A DNA stretch of 64,000 bases from Actinopolymorpha pittospori (GTDB lineage Bacteria > Actinomycetota > Actinomycetes > Propionibacteriales > Actinopolymorphaceae): positions 6,634,001 to 6,698,000 of the forward strand of contig NZ_JADBEM010000001.1 of NCBI RefSeq assembly GCF_014873875.1. Direction: 5' to 3'. The translations under genes and the position numbers were made by a program. Positions within the stretch are counted from its first letter, which is position 1, and each line of letters starts with the position of its first letter. Under the pieces are notes generated by a model, which saw only the letters and a list, made by a program, of their open reading frames with translations, made no database searches and was not told where the DNA came from. Positions 18,910-27,491 of the stretch are shown piece by piece.

Positions 18910-19827
18910 GTGAACGACTCGATGAACGGTCCCAGAGCCGAGTCTGCCCAGCTGTCCCGTGACGTCCAGGCAGAGATGCCGGACGACGGTGCGCTGGAGG
19001 AGACGACGCGGGCTCGGGGCAAGTTTCCCGAGCCGCCGCCGCTGGAGAGTCATGGGCCCGCGCGCATCGTCGCGATCGTCAACCAGAAGGGCGGCGTCGG
19101 CAAGACGACGACCGCGATCAACCTGGGTGCCTCGCTGGCCGAACTCGGCCGTCGCGTCCTGCTGGTCGACTTCGACCCCCAGGCCTCGCTGACGATTGGG
19201 CTCGGGATCGACCCGCTGGCCCTCGACGCGTCCACCTACGACATGGTCATCGACCGTGAGATGGGCGCCGAGGACATCCGGGTCAAGACCGGGATCGACG
19301 GGATGGACCTGCTTCCGTCCGACATCTCGTTGTCCGGTGCGGAGATCCAGCTCGTCTCGGAGGTCGCGCGGGAGACCACGCTCGCCCGTGAGCTCGAGGT
19401 GATGCGGCCGGAGTACGACCTGATCCTGATCGACTGCCAGCCCTCGCTCGGTCTGCTCACGGTCAACGCCCTGACCGCGGCCGACGGTGTGATCATCCCC
19501 CTCGAGTGCGAATACTTCGCTCTGCGTGGCCTCGGCTTCCTCGTGGACAAGACGATCCGAACCGTCCAGGAGCGGATCAATCCGAAGCTGCGGATCGAGG
19601 GCATCCTCGCGACGATGTTCGACATGCGTACGTTGCACGCGCGAGAGATTCTGGAAGAGGTGGTGGAACGCTTCGGCGAGACCGTGTTCCACACGATCAT
19701 CTCCCGGACCGTACGCTTCCCCGAGACCAACAAGGTGGGGGAGCCGATCACTACCTACGCGCCGAGCAGCCTCGCGGCCGAGGCTTACCGCCAGCTCGCC
19801 CGCGAACTGCTCAGCCGTATGGCCTGA
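18910..19827 (+). CDS. parA: ParA/Soj family chromosome-partitioning ATPase
   Basis: The 305-aa protein is a deviant Walker ATPase: NQKGGVGKTTTAINLG at about residue 58, LLVDFDPQASLT, and ILIDCQPSLGLLTVNAL. ParA proteins move chromosomes or other cargo on nucleoid gradients. There is no parB here, so this is the second ParA commonly linked with scpAB in actinobacteria, not the oriC parAB pair. The N-terminal 45 residues are acidic and disordered. GTG 18910 follows AGGAGG by 11 bp; ATG 18874 would extend it by 12 residues. Confidence 0.88.
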   Translation: MNDSMNGPRAESAQLSRDVQAEMPDDGALEETTRARGKFPEPPPLESHGPARIVAIVNQKGGVGKTTTAINLGASLAELGRRVLLVDFDPQASLTIGLGIDPLALDASTYDMVIDREMGAEDIRVKTGIDGMDLLPSDISLSGAEIQLVSEVARETTLARELEVMRPEYDLILIDCQPSLGLLTVNALTAADGVIIPLECEYFALRGLGFLVDKTIRTVQERINPKLRIEGILATMFDMRTLHAREILEEVVERFGETVFHTIISRTVRFPETNKVGEPITTYAPSSLAAEAYRQLARELLSRMA

Positions 19828-19855
19828 TCGACTGACAGCCCAAGCATTGACCTTC

Positions 19856-20749
19856 GTGACAGACCCCGTGACCGAACCCTCCGATGACGCCGTCCCCGAT
19901 GTGCTGCCCGAACGCCGAAGCAGCTTCACGGTGCGACTGGACAACTTCGAGGGACCCTTCGACCTGCTCCTCGGCCTGATCTCCAAACACAAGCTGGACG
20001 TCACCGAGGTCGCTCTCTCCGTTGTCACCGACGAGTTCATCGCCTACCTCAAGGCCAAGGGGCCGGAGTGGGACCTCGACCAGACGACGGAGTTCCTGCT
20101 CGTCGCCTCGACTCTGCTCGACCTCAAAGCCGCCCGGCTGCTCCCGCAGGGCGAGGTCGAGGACGAGGAGGACCTCGCGCTGCTGGAGGCGCGTGACCTG
20201 CTGTTCGCCCGGCTGTTGCAGTACCGCGCGTACAAGCAGGTCGGGACCCTGCTCTCGGCCCGGATGGCGCAGGAGGCTCGGCGGTTCCCGCGGGCGGTCG
20301 GGCTGGAGGAGCGGTACGGCAAGTTGCTCCCGGAAGTCCTGATCGGGATCGGCTTGGACGATTTCGCCCGACTGGCGGCGAAGGCGCTGCGTCCACGGCC
20401 GGAGCCGATCCTCTCCCTGGCGCACATCCACGCCCCTCGGGTCAGCGTGCGCGAGCAGAGCGCGGTGCTGATCGAACGCCTCCGGCGGATACGCTCGACG
20501 ACGTTCCGGGCGCTGGTCGCCGACTCGCCCAACCTGGTGACGACGATCGCGCGCTTCCTGGCGCTGCTGGAACTGTTCCGCGAGGGCGCCGTGACCTTCG
20601 AGCAGGCCGAGGCGCTCGCCGAACTCACGGTGCGCTGGTCCGGAACCGACGACGGTGACATCACGGTCAGCGACGAGTTCGACGAGAGTGACACGGCAGA
20701 AGGCGGGACGGGGACCGCGGCAGAGGATTCGACAGGAGAGGCGACATGA
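19856..20749 (+). CDS. scpA: Segregation and condensation protein A
   Basis: ScpA is the kleisin that bridges SMC heads in bacterial condensin. The 297-aa protein begins its kleisin domain with FTVRLDNFEGPFDLLLGLI (about residue 23) and has the TTEFLLVASTLLDLKAARLLP helix and a C-terminal winged helix (VTFEQAEALAELTVRW). An acidic tail follows. The GTG start at 19856 is 28 bp after parA. It overlaps scpB by 4 bp (ATGA). Confidence 0.93.
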   Translation: MTDPVTEPSDDAVPDVLPERRSSFTVRLDNFEGPFDLLLGLISKHKLDVTEVALSVVTDEFIAYLKAKGPEWDLDQTTEFLLVASTLLDLKAARLLPQGEVEDEEDLALLEARDLLFARLLQYRAYKQVGTLLSARMAQEARRFPRAVGLEERYGKLLPEVLIGIGLDDFARLAAKALRPRPEPILSLAHIHAPRVSVREQSAVLIERLRRIRSTTFRALVADSPNLVTTIARFLALLELFREGAVTFEQAEALAELTVRWSGTDDGDITVSDEFDESDTAEGGTGTAAEDSTGEAT

Positions 20750-22185
20750 CCGGTGCCGAGGACGACGCGCCCCAGAGCCAGGGCGTGGCGCCGCCCTCCG
20801 GTGCGGAGGTTCCCGCCACTGAGGTGGCTGAGCCGGCCGAGGTGGCTGAGCCCGCTGAGGTGGCTGAGCCCGCTGAGCCGGCCGAGGTGGCTGAGCCCGC
20901 TGAGCCGGGCGAGGTGGCTGAGCCCGCTGAGCCGGCCGAGGTGGCTGGGCCCGCTGAGGTGGCTGAGCCCGCTGAGGTGGCTGAGGTGGCCGAGGCTGGG
21001 GACCAGGACGACGACACGCTCGACATCTCCGTCCCGGGTGACCTGAACGGTCCGATCGAGGCGATCCTGCTGGTCGTCGACGAACCCCTCTCGCCCGTGA
21101 CCCTGGCGCAGGTGCTGGGCCGGCCACGTCCGGAGATCGAGGAAGCCCTGCGTACCCTGTCGGCCTCCTACACCGAGGAGGGCCGTGGGTTCGACCTGCG
21201 CGAGGTCGCCGGCGGCTGGCGCCTCTACACCCGGGAGAGGTACGCCGAGGTCGTCGAGCGGTTCGTCCTCGACGGACAGCAGGCCAAGCTCACCCAGGCG
21301 GCGCTGGAGACACTGGCCGTGGTCGCCTACCGCCAGCCGGTCAACCGCGCCCGGGTCTCCGCGATCCGAGGCGTCAACTGCGACGGTGTGATGCGTACGT
21401 TGGTGACCCGTGGCCTGGTCGAGGAGGCTGGCGCGGAGGGGGAGAGCGGCTCCACCCTGTACCGCACCACGTCGTACTTCCTCGAACGCCTCGGCGTCCG
21501 CTCGCTCGAGGAGTTGCCCGACCTCGCGCCGTACCTCCCCGAGATCGACGACATGGACGCCGAGCAGGGGGACGCGCTCGGCGGAGGATCAGGGGCGGTG
21601 GTTCCCGAGCAGGCCCGTGGTTCGGGTCAGGACGAGTTGGAGAAGGAAGACTCCTCGTCCGACCTCGCGCCACCGCCGGACGAGGACATCGAGACCGCGG
21701 CCAACGAAATGCCGCACGCCTTGGACGACGCCGCCGATCAGCCGATCGACGACGCCGCCGATCAGCCGATCGACGAGGGCGACGAGCCGATGGACGAGGG
21801 CGACGAGCCGATGGACGAGGGCGACGAGCCGATGGACGAGGGCGACGAGCCGATGGACGAGGGCGACGAGCCGATGGACGAGGGCGACGAGCCGATCGAC
21901 CAGGGCGCCTCGTCGGAGGCGGAGGACCAGGTCGCGCCTTGGACAGGAAGCGAGGAAGAGTCTGAACCTCACGTTGAGGTCGAGCTGTCTCCCGAGGACG
22001 AGGCCTGGTCTGAACCTGAGGTCGAGCCTGAGTTCGAACCTGAGGTCGAACCTGAGGTCGAGGTCGAGCCTGAACTCGAGACCGGGACCGAGACCACGAC
22101 TGAGTCCGGGACTGAGGTCCATGGTGAGGTCGATGACGAGGCGGACGCGCAGTCGCGCGACGTCGACGTACGGCATGGGCAGTAG
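20746..22185 (+). CDS. scpB: Segregation and condensation protein B with long acidic repeat extensions
   Basis: ScpB dimers bind ScpA and complete the SMC-ScpAB condensin. The conserved tandem winged-helix core occupies only residues 91-270 (GPIEAILLVVDEPLSP, LTQAALETLAVVAYRQPVNRARVSAIRG, LYRTTSYFLERLG). It is flanked by an N-terminal EVAEPA repeat tract (about residues 26-85) and a C-terminal acidic tail of 209 residues with six DEGDEPM/I units and Glu/Pro-rich runs. The total of 479 aa is roughly twice the family norm. The frame is continuous through the repeats, so selection on reading frame is likely, but repeat number probably varies between strains. Confidence 0.9.
   Translation: MTGAEDDAPQSQGVAPPSGAEVPATEVAEPAEVAEPAEVAEPAEPAEVAEPAEPGEVAEPAEPAEVAGPAEVAEPAEVAEVAEAGDQDDDTLDISVPGDLNGPIEAILLVVDEPLSPVTLAQVLGRPRPEIEEALRTLSASYTEEGRGFDLREVAGGWRLYTRERYAEVVERFVLDGQQAKLTQAALETLAVVAYRQPVNRARVSAIRGVNCDGVMRTLVTRGLVEEAGAEGESGSTLYRTTSYFLERLGVRSLEELPDLAPYLPEIDDMDAEQGDALGGGSGAVVPEQARGSGQDELEKEDSSSDLAPPPDEDIETAANEMPHALDDAADQPIDDAADQPIDEGDEPMDEGDEPMDEGDEPMDEGDEPMDEGDEPMDEGDEPIDQGASSEAEDQVAPWTGSEEESEPHVEVELSPEDEAWSEPEVEPEFEPEVEPEVEVEPELETGTETTTESGTEVHGEVDDEADAQSRDVDVRHGQ
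20821..20994 (+). repeat. 18-bp coding tandem repeats in scpB (EVAEPA)
   Basis: Degenerate tandem copies of GAGGTGGCTGAGCCCGCT and shortened variants encode EVAEPA/EPA hexads in the N-terminal extension of ScpB. All changes keep the frame in multiples of three. Confidence 0.85.
21724..21897 (+). repeat. 24-bp and 21-bp coding tandem repeats in scpB tail
   Basis: Two copies of a 24-bp unit (DDAADQPI) are followed by six near-identical 21-bp copies of GACGAGGGCGACGAGCCGAT(G/C) encoding DEGDEPM five times and DEGDEPI once. The near identity at DNA level points to recent slippage or unequal crossover. Confidence 0.9.
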
Positions 22186-22191
22186 GCGCGG

Positions 22192-22926
22192 ATGAGCGAA
22201 CAGGAAGGCATCAGGCTTCAGAAGGTGCTCGCGCAGGCTGGCGTCGCCAGCCGGCGGGCGGCTGAGGACCTCATCGTTGACGGGCGCGTCGAGGTCAACG
22301 GCGCGGTGGTCACGGTGCTCGGAACCCGCGTCGATCCAGAGCGCGACGTCCTGCGCGTCGACGGCGAACGGATACCGGTCGACGTCACCAAGGTCTACCT
22401 CGCCCTCAACAAGCCGCGCGGAGTGGTGAGCACGATGAGCGATCCGGAGGGCCGCCGCTGCCTCGGCGACCTCGTCCAGGACCGTGCGGAGCGACTGTTC
22501 CACGTCGGCCGGCTCGACACCGACACCGAAGGACTGATCCTGCTCGTCAACGACGGCGAGTTCGCCCACCGGATGGCGCACCCGTCCTACGGCGTCCAGA
22601 AGACCTACCTCGCCGAGGTCGCCGGGCCGGTGGCCAACCGGGTCGCCCGGCAGCTGCGTACCGGCGTGGAGCTGGAGGACGGGCCGGCGAAGGTGGACAG
22701 CTTCCGGATCGTGCAGCAGTCGAACGGCAAGGCGCTGGTCGAACTCGTCCTGCACGAGGGTCGCAAGCACATCGTCCGTCGCCTGCTCGCCGAGGTCGGC
22801 CACCCGGTACGCCGGTTGGTCCGGACGGCGATCGGCCCGGTGAAGCTCGCGGACCTGCGGCCCGGTGCCATGCGTCCGCTGACCCAGCGCGAGCTCGGCA
22901 CCCTGCTCGACACCGTCGAGCTCTGA
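22192..22926 (+). CDS. rluB: RluB/RsuA-family 23S rRNA pseudouridine synthase
   Basis: The 244-aa protein has an N-terminal S4 domain (RLQKVLAQAGVASRRAAEDLI) and a catalytic domain with the Asp in GRLDTDTEGLILL. RluB-type enzymes isomerise U2605 in 23S rRNA. ATG 22192 lies 6 bp after the scpB stop. The scpAB-rluB order is conserved in many bacteria. Confidence 0.92.
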   Translation: MSEQEGIRLQKVLAQAGVASRRAAEDLIVDGRVEVNGAVVTVLGTRVDPERDVLRVDGERIPVDVTKVYLALNKPRGVVSTMSDPEGRRCLGDLVQDRAERLFHVGRLDTDTEGLILLVNDGEFAHRMAHPSYGVQKTYLAEVAGPVANRVARQLRTGVELEDGPAKVDSFRIVQQSNGKALVELVLHEGRKHIVRRLLAEVGHPVRRLVRTAIGPVKLADLRPGAMRPLTQRELGTLLDTVEL

Positions 22927-23004
22927 GCGGACCGCCCACCCCTGCCTGAGCCCCGGGCCAGGCGGCGAGATGCATCACCACCCGCACTGACCGGGGTGCG
23001 TCCG

Positions 23005-25597
23005 TCACCGGGCCGCGGGCTCCAGGACGTCGACGGTGCCGTGTTCGCCGTCCACCCGTACCCGGTCTCCGGTGTGCAGCCGGAGCGTGGCGTTGCCGCA
23101 TCCGACGACCGCGGGTATCCCGAGTTCGCGGGCGACGATCGCCGCGTGCGAGAGCGGAGCGCCGACGTCGGTGACGACGGCGGCCGCGCGCGGGAACAGC
23201 GGGGTCCAGCCGATGTTGGTGACCGCGGTGACCAGGATCTCTCCGGCGCGCAGTTCGTCCCCCTGGTCCGGGGTCGAAACGACGCGTACGAGGCCCTCGA
23301 CCACGCCGGACGCTCCCGGGAAGCCGGTGACCGTGTCGCTCATGGGCAGGTGCTCGGCGGTCGCGTCGTGGACGTCGCCGCGCCGGTTGGGGTCGGCCGC
23401 CCAGCGTTCCGGGTCGATGGTGCCGCGGATCAGTGTCGGGGTGACCGGGAGCGATCGGTAGTGCTCGTACGTCCTCCGGCGGATCGGGATCCGCGCGAGT
23501 GGTGTCTCGTCGCCGGCGAGTATCCGCTGGATCTCCTGGATGGTGCAGAGGAACAGGTCGTCCCCGTGTCCGGTCAGCTCACCGGCCCGCAGGATGAAGA
23601 CCCGCATCGCCCAGAACGCCCGGATGACCTCAGAGCGTCCGGCCTCGCGGGCGCGGGCGGCGTGCGCGGCACGGTCGATCCGGCGACGCAGTGAGCGCAC
23701 GGCCCGGGGATGGGTACGTCCCAGGCGTTCCCACGCCGCAGTCCGGGCCGACTCCTGCCGGGCGAGCAGGTCGTTGGCGTCGGCCTTCGCCTGCTCCATC
23801 TCCGCGAGTTGGCGGTCGGTCCAGTACGGGTCCTCGGCCGGGCGGGGGATCGACACCTCGAACTCGTGCGGGCCGCGGTGCCCCCAGCTTCGCGCGTAGG
23901 TCTCGCGGTCGATCTCGCGGCGCCGCAGCTGGGCCAGCCCGACCAGCGGCCCGAGGCTGGCCAGCTGCGCATCACCGCCCTGCAGGCCGGTGAGCAGCGC
24001 GTTCGTGTCCGCCTCGGAGGCGAGTGCGCGCACCCTGGCCTGGATCCGGACCTGGGCGTTGTTGTCGGAGCGGGCGCCCGCCGCGAGCAGCCGGCTGGCG
24101 TCGCGGAGGTAGGGCTCGAGCGCGTCGCGCCACAGGTCGGCCAGCTCGCTCGGGGTCGTCGCGTCGCCCACCCGCGCGGTGACCCGGTCGAAGCGGGCGG
24201 GTGCCTCGGCCACCAGGCGAGTCGAGGTTGCGCTGGTAGGGGAGAAGTCGCCACCGGAACGCCACCGCGGGCGGGATCGTCGCGCGGATCAGCTCCCAGC
24301 GGGACATGGGCAGCGGCGGGATGGTGACGGTGTCCGGTATCCGGCCGAAGACCTGCGGAACACTCGACAGGAAGAGCCTGGTCAGACCGAACGCGCCGGC
24401 GGCGGCCGCCGAGACGCTGAGGTTGAGATAGAAACGACCGGCGATGTTGCCCGACAGGCGATGCCCGCCCACCTCCGCCAGCGCCATGGTCTCGGCCATG
24501 AAGATCTCGATCAGCGACCAGGTCGCGGGGGTCATCACGTCCGGGATGGCTTCGCCAAGGTTGGCGCTCGTCCAGAGGTAGTCGCCGTGGCGAGTGTCGT
24601 TCCACTCCTCGGTGGCGGGCTCGGACGTTCGCAGCGCGGTGATGGGTCGTGCCTGGACGATGAAGACCGTCCCGTCGTGCCGGGCCCACTCGATGTCCAT
24701 CGGCCGGTCGTAGAGCCCCTCGACCCGAACGCCGAGACGGGCGAGCTCGCCGGCCTGGGCGTCGGTGAGGACGGGTGCCGAGCGACGTTCGGCGGGCACC
24801 GGCACCTCGCGCGTGCCGTCCGACGTTCGCACGGTCATGACGGCCTTGTCACCCAGGCGGCGTTCGGTGACCGCGCCGGTGGCCCGGTCCACGAGGATCG
24901 TGTCGGGGGTCACCTGGCCGCCGACCAGCGCCTCGCCGAGGCCCCAGGTCGCGTTGACGAGCACCTGGTCCGTCGCCCCGGTCATAGGGTCGGCGGTGAA
25001 CAGGACGCCCGCGGCGTCGGCCGGCACGAGCTCCTGCACGACGACGGCGAGCGCGACGTCCTCGGCGGGGATGCCGTTGCGGAGGCGGTAGCCGATCGCG
25101 CGGGCGGTCCACAACGACGCCCAGCACCGGCGTACGGCGGCCAGGACCTCTCTCTCGCCGTGGATGTTGAGGTAGGTGTCCTGCTGGCCCGCGAACGACA
25201 TCTCCGGTAGGTCCTCCGCGGTCGCGGACGAACGCACGGCGACCGGTACGGAGCCGCTGCCCAGGCCCGCGTACGCCTCCCGGACCGCTTCGCTGATCGG
25301 CTCGGGCACCACGCCCTCGACGAACAGGCGGGCGATCTTGTCAGCCGCCTCCTCGCACGCCACCGGATCGTCCGCGCGGAACCCCGCCACGGCGGCGAGG
25401 ATCTGCCCCTGGCGGGCGTCCTGGGCGACGAACGCGTGGTAGGCGGCCGTCGTCACGTGAAAGCCCGGGGGGATCGGCAGGCGCGCCGCGGCGAGGCGGG
25501 CCAGCGAGGCGCCCTTGCCACCCACCTGCGCGACCGTGGTGCCCTCGTCGAGGGGCACGACGTACGGAGTGTCCGGACTGTCCGGGTCCTCGTTCAC
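23005..25597 (-). pseudogene. PEP synthase / rifampin phosphotransferase-like gene with a single-base frameshift
   Basis: Two long frames together make one protein of about 863 residues. The first (from GTG 25597, with GGAAGGAG upstream) carries the ATP-grasp PEP/pyruvate-binding domain: VGGKGASLARL, VRSSATAEDLPEMSFAGQQDTYLN, DIEWA and FIVQARPI. The second ends with the swivelling phospho-His domain: DVGAPLSHAAIVARELGIPAVVG. Near 24220 one extra T on the coding strand (GAC-T-CGC) shifts the frame between NLD and RLVAEAPARF. Such enzymes move phosphate from ATP to pyruvate or, in Rph, to rifampin; which applies is not resolved. Both halves are otherwise intact, so recent mutation or a sequencing error are equally possible. 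Confidence 0.85.
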
Positions 25598-25675
25598 CGT
25601 GCTCGCTCCTTCCAGAAGCGTCGCGGCGCTTGGCTGTCCACCTGGCCGCGCAGGTCGAGGGCACCGCCGTGGCGG

Positions 25676-25703
25676 ATTGACCAAATGAGCCCATCTGGTC
25701 AAT
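25676..25703. promoter_or_regulatory. Perfect palindrome upstream of the PEP synthase-like gene
   Basis: ATTGACCA-N12-TGGTCAAT has perfect 8-bp arms, with ATG/CAT also symmetrical inside. It lies 79 bp before the GTG at 25597, between that gene and the end of the symporter gene, where a TetR- or GntR-type regulator could bind. Confidence 0.6.
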
Positions 25704-25765
25704 TCATCGACGCTTGGACGCTACCTCCCGGTCGAACGCCGGTCAACGTGGGCGGAGCGCCCGGG

Positions 25766-27157
25766 TCACACCCGAGCGGACCCGCCCGCCGGTTCGGGTG
25801 CGACGCTTCCGTCACGGTCGCCAACCCGTCCGTCCGGGTGCTCGTCGAGCATGGTCGACTCGTCGAACGGGTTCGCGCCCGCGAGCACCTGCTGGGCCCG
25901 GCCCCGGTCGTACTCGCCCGTCCAGGTGCCGACCAGGACGGTCGCGACGGCGTTGCCGGCGAAGTTGGTGAGGGCGCGCGCCTCGGACATGAAGCGGTCG
26001 ATGCCCACGATCAGACCCACACCGTCGAGCAGGTCCGGTCGATGGCTCTGCAGTCCGCCCGCGAGGGTGGCGAGCCCCGCGCCGGTCACGCCGGCCGCCC
26101 CCTTGGACGCCGCCACCATGAAGACCAGCAGGGAGACCTGCTCGCCGATCGACATCGGTGTGCCGAGCGCATCCGCCACGAAGAGCGAGGCCATCGTGAG
26201 GTAGATCGCCGTGCCGTCGAGGTTGAACGAGTACCCCGTCGGGACGGTGATCCCGACCACGGACCTGCTGACGCCCAGGTGTTCCATCTTGGCGATCAGC
26301 CGGGGGAGCGCGGACTCCGACGACGACGTCGAGACGATCAGCAGGAACTCCCGGGCGAGGTAACGCAGCAGCGCGAAGATCGACGTACGGGCGACGAACC
26401 GGAGCAGCAGGCCGAGTACGACGAAAACGAAGACCAGACAGGTGAGATAGAAGCCGAGCATGATCTGGGCGAGGCTGATCAGCGCGTCGACCCCGGTCGA
26501 GCCCACCACGGCGGCCATCGCGCCGAAGGCGCCGACAGGCGCGAGCCACATGATCATGGTGAGGATCTTGAAGACCAACCGCTGGATCACGATCACCGCG
26601 GAGATCACCTGCTCACCGTGTCGACCCATCGCCTGGACGGCGAAGCCCACCAGCAGGGCGACCAGAAGTGTCTGCAGAACCTCGCCCTGGGTGAGCGCCG
26701 AGAGCAGGGACGTGGGGATGATGCCGAGGAGGAAGTCGACGGTGCTCTTCGCCTCGCCGGACACCTGTTCCTGGCCCGCGGCTCGGACCGCCTCGGAGAG
26801 TTGCAGGCCCGAGCCTGGATGGATCGCGTTGCCGATGATGAGTCCGATGACGAGCGCCACCGTCGACATCACGAGGAAGTAGACCAGCGCGAGTCCGCCG
26901 ACGCGCCCCACCTTTGCGGCCCGGCGTACGGAGCCGACCCCGAGGACGATCGTGCAGAAGATCACCGGGCTGATCATCATCGTGATGAGGCTGACGAAAC
27001 CGGTGCCGATCGGCTTGAGCTTGGTGCCGAAGTCGGGGAAGAGCAGTCCGACGGCGATGCCCGCGAGCACCGCCACGATCACAGCCGGATAGAGCAGGTG
27101 AGTTCGATCACGCCTTGCCGTGGAGACCTCGTCGCGTGCCGGGGTCTGGCCTGCCAT
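25766..27157 (-). CDS. Cation:dicarboxylate symporter family transporter (DctA/GltP type)
   Basis: The 463-aa membrane protein takes up C4-dicarboxylates or acidic amino acids with Na+ or H+. It shows the family signature: a Ser-rich reentrant hairpin STSSSESALPRL (about residue 275), VVGITVPTGYSFNLDGTAIYLT, and the second hairpin KGAAGVTGAGLATLAGGL. About eight transmembrane segments are visible. ATG 27157 has AGGAGCT upstream. The C-terminal 40 residues are hydrophilic. It is transcribed in the same direction as the PEP synthase-like gene, 168 bp upstream of it. Confidence 0.9.
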   Translation of the reverse strand: MAGQTPARDEVSTARRDRTHLLYPAVIVAVLAGIAVGLLFPDFGTKLKPIGTGFVSLITMMISPVIFCTIVLGVGSVRRAAKVGRVGGLALVYFLVMSTVALVIGLIIGNAIHPGSGLQLSEAVRAAGQEQVSGEAKSTVDFLLGIIPTSLLSALTQGEVLQTLLVALLVGFAVQAMGRHGEQVISAVIVIQRLVFKILTMIMWLAPVGAFGAMAAVVGSTGVDALISLAQIMLGFYLTCLVFVFVVLGLLLRFVARTSIFALLRYLAREFLLIVSTSSSESALPRLIAKMEHLGVSRSVVGITVPTGYSFNLDGTAIYLTMASLFVADALGTPMSIGEQVSLLVFMVAASKGAAGVTGAGLATLAGGLQSHRPDLLDGVGLIVGIDRFMSEARALTNFAGNAVATVLVGTWTGEYDRGRAQQVLAGANPFDESTMLDEHPDGRVGDRDGSVAPEPAGGSARV

Positions 27158-27214
27158 GTGAGCTCCTGGTCCGGACGGCGGGGGCCGGATACCCCCGATC
27201 AACGCCAGACTGTG

Positions 27215-27236
27215 GCGCAATCCTCACGCATTGTGC
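27215..27236. promoter_or_regulatory. Inverted repeat in the divergent symporter/kinase gap
   Basis: GCGCAAT-N8-ATTGTGC (6 of 7 arm positions symmetrical) lies 58 bp ahead of the symporter ATG and overlaps TTGCAC, a possible -35 on the minus strand. The rest of the 334-bp gap to 27491 shows no gene. Confidence 0.4.
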
Positions 27237-27491
27237 AACGGCGCGGAGTTGGTGAGTCGCGGGCGGATCCGTTTCGCCACCGCGCCGGCGGGTGAGGTCC
27301 TCCCCTGGATGGACGGCGAATCCGCACGAAGGACGGCCCGATCCGGACAGTCGAACCCGCGACGCGGGGTGTGACGGAAGTGGCGGCGCCTCGGTGCCGT
27401 CCGATGGCGTATGTGCACCTCGACGCGAGGCTGCGTACGCTGCTGCGACGTAGCGAATTGTCAGAGTCGGACTCCGGCGGCTTGAGGACTG

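Noticed and set aside
23574..24689. Third minus-strand frame over the PEP synthase-like frameshift
   Set aside because: It bridges the break only by chance; its translation lacks the family motifs carried by the other two frames.
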